A DNA stretch of 64,000 nucleotides from Helicostylum pulchrum. Taxonomy: Eukaryota; Mucoromycota; Mucoromycetes; Mucorales; Mucoraceae. The stretch's first letter is position 1. Each line of letters begins with the position of its first letter. This document shows, piece by piece, positions 59,640-64,000 of the stretch. The notes beneath the pieces are model-generated. The model was not told the DNA's origin, did no database searches, and saw only the letters and a program-made list of their open reading frames with translations. The stretch is from positions 595,780 to 659,779 of the forward strand of contig JAIXMO010000013.1 of assembly GCA_025677825.1 (NCBI GenBank), written 5' to 3'. Made by a program: the position numbers and the translations under genes.

Positions 59640-59985
59640 CATGGCTTTTTATACACAAACAAACAAACAAAAAAGAAGAAATTAAAACTGTGTTTTTCTA
59701 TAGGAACAACTACCAGAGTTAGTAGGTTGCACATAAACAACAGCGGGTCTGTTCCCCCATAATAATCGATCTAATCTTCGTCCCAGGTCTCGAGTTTACA
59801 AAATGTTTCAATTTCGAAAAAAAAAAAAAAGGAATTACTATAAGCGACCAAACGATTTATACAGCAAGCAGGTAATTATACTTTTTTTTATCACTGGGTT
59901 CTTGTTATAGTTCTCGCTGTCTTGATATCTGTACATGTCCTATCTTTTGAAAGCCAGCAATAAAATATTTTTCGCGCCTAACTTT
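59640..59985 (-). repeat. Segment duplicated at 48.93-49.25 kb
   Basis: Partner of the 48927-49245 copy. On the minus strand, after a CTCGAG block, it reads LGRRLDRLLWGNRPAVVYVQ. Compared with the other copy it has small insertions (for example TTATTATGGG against TATGGG) that keep the frame. It could be the 3' exon of an unrecognised gene or its remnant. Confidence 0.6.
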
Positions 59986-60620
59986 TTTTTTTTTTGTAAG
60001 AAAAGAGGGGAAATCACGACACAGTCAATTTTATAAATCCAACAGATATTCATAGTTACAGGTCGTATACTCGGTATTCTACAACACTCCAAGTAGAGAT
60101 AATAACTCTAACTGTACTATTGTGGGTTAGATTTTGATTTCATTGTTGTATTTACAGTTATCTCGATATTTTTATTCCGGCGACAAAGCGTAGTTGTGCG
60201 ATCCGTTCGATCTCTTATTCTATAAAGATACAACGAGAGAGAGTGTTTTTTTTTCGTAAAGGATTTTATAATTACAAAGTTATTTTTGGTGTAAAAAGTG
60301 CTTTTTATGAAGTTTTATTTAAGAATGCAAGAAAGAAATGTATCAGGGAATGACAGAAAAGTGTAACCGGGTTACAGAGGTTCCTGATTTGGGTTTTTCT
60401 TGAACCTTCTATACGGGGATAAACTGGAACACCAAAGCTTCACCGAACCTCGACTGGGGAAAATAACTCATAAAGTAAAGATATGCAGTACGTATATATA
60501 CGGAATAAATTGCCCTACGTCTACTGACCTACTGTGCATGAAGTAAACCCTTTGGTTCTATAAAGTAAATATTAGCACGTACTTGGATGAAAAAAAAATA
60601 TATCTATTTTATCTACTTAC

Positions 60621-60761
60621 TACAAAGGTATTTCTCAACAGCTCCCGATTTCTCAGGCGAGCAATTTTAAATCCATTGACCTTCTTGTTGACCAAATAGT
60701 CGACAACGTTGGTTTTCACTCTTCAAATGTCAAGAGCCAAGCATTGCGTCCTACCCTCCGA
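60621..60761 (-). pseudogene. Decayed repeat of the short gene at 61.1-61.4 kb
   Basis: Reads ..CLALDI-stop-RVKTNVVDYLV and IARLRNRELLRNTF, which aligns with YARDIWSIKTNTADFLRRDV and LQSRRAVIELF of the upstream gene. The stop (TGA, 60723-60725) stands where the other copy has TGG for Trp. It is bounded by acceptor-like TTTCAG and donor-like GTAAGT signals, so it may have been a second exon of the same gene. Confidence 0.55.
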
Positions 60762-61092
60762 CTGAAACAGGAAAAGTGATGAGAGAAGAAGACGCGTTTA
60801 AGTTTTAGTCCTATAGATATACTAGTTTAATTATCTTGTGTATTTTTTTGTTTTATATAATGCTTACGTCTAATCCCTCCCCCCCTCCCCAAAACTTATT
60901 CTAAGCGATATTAGTGTACTTGGTTAACAAGACGTGTCAAGTCACAGTATTGGCCTTCAAGTTGCTCTCCAGGAGCAGGAAACATAAAATAAAAAAAAAT
61001 TATGTTTGTTTGTCTGGTTGTTGCAACAAAGAGAACCCGACCAGGCTAAAAAAAAAATTGATGGAGAAAATGTTAGTTTTTTATATGTTTTT

Positions 61093-61449
61093 TTAAAAAA
61101 ATAGTCTTTTTGAACGCTTTACCTGAAATAGCTCAATCACAGCCCTCCGAGACTGGAGGTGTTGCACCCCGATATCTCGGATTTTTACATCGCGTCGTAA
61201 GAAATCGGCAGTGTTGGTTTTGATGCTCCAGATATCCCTGGCGTACCGGGTTACCAGGGAAGCCGCCGATTCCTCGTTTAACCCGGCATCATCCCAGGTG
61301 TGGATGATATCATTGATGTCAGGTCCGGCGTTGTCTTCCATAAACTCCAGGAATCTTGGTGAGAAAATCTTCGCGAGGGGAAGAGGAATTGCGCTGTGAG
61401 CGGACAAACCTGACGTTGGAGGTGATGGCGTAGTTACTTGAGTGAGCAT
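61093..61449 (-). CDS. Short GC-richer protein, helical domain
   Basis: Open frame of 118 residues from MLTQVTTPSPPTSGLSAHS. The Pro/Ser/Thr N-terminus is followed by FLEFMEDNAGPDINDIIHTW, AASLVTRYARDIWSIKTNTA and IRDIGVQHLQSRRAVIELFQ; the last stretch resembles the end of a SAM-type helical domain (weak inference). A donor-like GTAAAG at 61122 directly after ELFQ would splice in phase to the TTTCAG acceptor at 60762, giving a second, stop-containing repeat; read through, the protein ends VKRSKRLFF. By eye the base composition is clearly GC-richer than the flanks. The start could also lie further upstream (61560), but that leader is low in complexity. Confidence 0.45.
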   Translation of the reverse strand: MLTQVTTPSPPTSGLSAHSAIPLPLAKIFSPRFLEFMEDNAGPDINDIIHTWDDAGLNEESAASLVTRYARDIWSIKTNTADFLRRDVKIRDIGVQHLQSRRAVIELFQVKRSKRLFF

Positions 61450-62979
61450 CTTGATATATGTCATGAGTTTGATAAAAAAAGCCTTTTTTAAAAAAAAATT
61501 AAAGACGAGCAAAGAAGAGAGAGTATCTATATTAATTGATGTGATATTTAAGTTGAACAAAAATATTTAAAAAGTAAATATTGTTTTGCTACTGAAAAAA
61601 GTAACCATATTTATATACTTTCTGAAAAGTAAATAAGGAGAGAAAGTGACCAAATAATACATATAATTCTTCATTTCATTGTCTAAAAAATTAATCCTTT
61701 TTTTCTTTTTTCTTTTTACCATTATTTTTAACGCTTTAAACCAGTGTTGTATTAATCATATATCTGTAGTTTTTTTTTTGCATCCAGTACATATAATTGT
61801 TACCTATTCATATGAAACAATTTCTTTACCTCGATTAAATAAAGAGTTCAATTTTATCATTATGATCAACCAAAATGCATCCTTTTTTTTAGGTTGAGAT
61901 GCACATCGTATTGTGTAACAAGTGGCAACTGTGTTTCACAGCAGTAAAAAAAAAAGAGAGAAAGGAGTGGCAGCTACCAAGGTTACTTTGGCTTAAAACT
62001 TGAAATATTATGGCCTCGATGGGTGTGTTATATCATTCGTACGTATCTTTGGTAGGCATTTGATTGAATTACCAGTGATTAAAAAAAACGACTTTGAGTT
62101 CCCTAAACAAACATACTGAAGTTAAGGTTTATTTCCTGTTTAACGTAACAAATGTAAGGAGCTAGTTCTGGGGGGGTTGTTAGAATAAGTACCGTGCTCT
62201 ATAATGTGAGAATGAAAAAAAGTTTTATTTAGGAAAACAGCCTATCAGACACTGAATCTATTTTTTCTCTACCTTAATCCAAGGTTTCTGCTTTTAAAAA
62301 AGGGGATCGCGTAAAAAAAATAATCAGGGATTGCATCCTTGTTTGTGTTTGTGGAACAGTTTGTGTACAAATGTATTAAAGCACCAGAAGCTACACTTGC
62401 AGCTCCAAGAAATTTGTGGAAAAGCGAATGTCACTTACACATCAAAAGGCTAGACGTATTTTTTTTAGTTGTTGCTTAAAACTGCTTTTTGCAAAAAAAA
62501 AAAAAAAAAAAAAAAAAACGTTTTTTCCTGCTTTCCAAAATGAAGTTGAGAGTAAATCTTGCAAATAGCCATGTAGTAAGGCATACATTCACAAATGCTA
62601 ATATACATATCTAAATGCTATCGCCGTGTAAGTATATTGTCCTATAGTGCTGGTAAAAATAAGACGATTTCAGTTGATTCAGCTATTGGTCATTGACGGG
62701 TTAATTGTTGATCCTAACGATCATACAAAGATTAAAGTCAATATCAGTAGTTTCTGTGATTTTTGAAAAACACTGCGCACGAGTTGGAGCTCTTTTTCTT
62801 TAACATGTCAAAGATAGTCAAGGATTTTAAATCGAAGACAATTAAGATTAAAAATAGCTGGATTAAAGTTCTGAACAGTCAAAATATTGGTTTATGCATG
62901 TATTTAGAGAAAATGTTTATTTAAGCGTATATAGCGTAAAAAAGTCTAGTTTGCTAATTGGTAGTTATTATAAATAAAA
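61450..62979. other. Gene-free AT-rich region
   Basis: About 1.5 kb without a supported gene. It includes an A-run of roughly 28 bases near 62491-62518 and several shorter A/T runs. Confidence 0.5.
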
Positions 62980-64000
62980 TTATTTTCCTCCAACCCATTT
63001 ACAGTGAGCTATCTTTTCAGAACCACGAAGGTTGACACAGATATTTCTAGGTGTAGTCTTCATTTCTTTAATCTTTATGTTTTTAATATTGACATTTTCG
63101 CAAGGTGTATTCTTAGCGCAGTTAATGTTAGTAATAGGATAATCCTTGGAAGAAGAAGAACTAATATATATAGAATTGAGTTAATCACACACAATAAGAC
63201 ATACATTTAAATAAATTTTACATACCCGGTAATACCGCTGATAAATACGTTCTTAAATTTAATGGAAGTACCGTCATTTCCGAAACAAGCACTTTGATGA
63301 CTGCCGTCACAATAGTAATGAGAAGTAATAGCAATAGGTCTAGCAACTCTGTTTAATTGAACGTTTTGGAAACGGACACCATCCATTACACCGGGTCGAC
63401 CAGGACTAGCTTTAAGAGTAAGACCGTTTAAACAATCATTACAAACACTGTTGATAACATTAATATTCTTGAAAGATTGGAATCTCCCATCAGTAGCAAG
63501 TGCACCAATAACCTATACATATACATATCTGTTAATCCTGTTTTTTACATTATTTTTTATACAAGTTCATATTTACCGAGAAACCATGACCACCATTACA
63601 TTGGACGTTAGAGACAGTAATGTTAGAAACTCCACCGTTAATTGCAGCACAATCATCACCATTATGAATAACAGAATCACGGAAAATTAAATTATCAGAC
63701 CAAGCACAACCCCAAGCATCAGTATTCATAGCAAAATTCTTTGACTTGGAAACACTGTTCATGGTAACCTTTTCAACCACAACATTGTTACAACCAGTCA
63801 TAGCCATATGGCCATTAGGAGCATTGAAAATACGGAAATTTCTGAATACAGAGTTTTTAGCAGTGATACGGAAGACGATAGGACCTTGGTTGCTCTTTTT
63901 ATCCCACCATTGTTGACCAGTACCAACAAAGGTACCCGCACCGTTGCCTTCAAAATTGATGTTATCACCGAATAATTCAAAGAATGCACCTTTACCGTTA
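62980..64000 (-). CDS. Polygalacturonase (GH28), 3' part
   Basis: Pectin-degrading right-handed beta-helix enzyme; the N-terminus lies beyond the window. Visible exons end with a stop at 62980-62982; introns occur near 63161-63226 and 63515-63576. Family residues are present: NTDAWGCAWSDNLIFRDSV (NTD), VIHNGDDCAAING (DD) and CNGGHGFSV (GHG). The usual R-I-K substrate block is LTLKASPGRPG here, so the Arg is replaced, which is common in exo-acting or divergent members. Further features are HYYCDGSHQSACFGNDGTS and CAKNTPCENVNIKNIKIK. Likely secreted, but the signal peptide is not in view. Confidence 0.9.

Larger units (their letters stand above)
58640..61092. other. Mostly non-coding accessory region
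   Basis: About 2.4 kb of AT-rich DNA with a TA microsatellite (58978-59000), the duplicated segment at 59640-59985 and the decayed repeat at 60621-60761. A 24-codon frame at 59459 is too short to call. The duplicated segment reads LGRRLDRLLWGNRPAVVYVQ on the minus strand. Confidence 0.45.

Noticed and set aside
62491..62518. Long A-run as a possible retrotransposon tail
   Set aside because: No reading frame or target-site duplication next to it; A/T runs of this kind are common across the window.

Overview
This is nuclear DNA of a filamentous fungus, most likely a member of the Mucorales (Mucoromycota). The evidence is an AT-rich background, genes split by short T-rich GT-AG introns of about 45-100 nt, long poly-A and poly-T tracts, and a family-45 endoglucanase with an N-terminal CBM1, an arrangement known from Rhizopus, Mucor and Phycomyces. 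No species can be named from the sequence alone. Exon joins were read by eye from splice signals, reading-frame phase and protein-family continuity. There is no operon structure and I found no CRISPR array, rRNA or convincing tRNA.

Layout. 0.3-4.9 kb: Rab GDI (-), universal stress protein (+) and a secreted Shewanella-like metallophosphatase (+). 5.0-7.3 kb: four tandem genes (-) for small Cys-rich proteins with a C-terminal membrane anchor; I do not recognise the family. 9.1-22.3 kb: a dense housekeeping block holding a bestrophin-like channel (+), an Air1/Air2-like five-zinc-knuckle protein (-), Nup88/Nup82 (+), Arb1 of the Argonaute chaperone complex (-), a degenerate, truncated long-chain acyl-CoA synthetase (+) and a GH47 alpha-mannosidase (-). 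22.3-25.8 kb: sparse, with one broken gene and a small secreted peptide next to its decayed copy. 25.8-27.1 kb: GH45 endoglucanase. 27.1-31.2 kb: about 4 kb with no supported gene. 31.2-48.6 kb: bZIP factor, PL14-like GPI-anchored lyase, GRIM-19/NDUFA13, the TFIIIC TPR subunit Tfc4, TMEM14, SdhD, a DTW-domain protein, GH20 hexosaminidase, a GST and the nucleoporin Pom152. 48.6-54.3 kb: an accessory island with a PD-(D/E)XK-like gene (-), a frameshifted apparent relative in divergent orientation (+) and a mosaic duplicate of sequences found at 54.4 and 59.7 kb. 54.3-58.7 kb: a Q/H-rich protein and a vacuolar-type Ca2+/H+ exchanger. 58.7-63.0 kb: mostly non-coding, with a GC-richer short gene and a decayed repeat of it. 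63.0-64.0 kb: the 3' part of a GH28 polygalacturonase that runs off the window.

Themes. Several genes serve polymer attack or wall and glycan turnover (GH45, PL14, GH28, GH20, GH47). Others serve nuclear processes (Nup88, Pom152, Tfc4, Air-like, Arb1) and mitochondrial respiration (GRIM-19, SdhD). The most novel material lies outside the conserved genes: the Cys-rich array, the acyl-CoA synthetase that has lost its catalytic motifs but keeps an open frame over ten exons, and the island at 48.6-54.3 kb.
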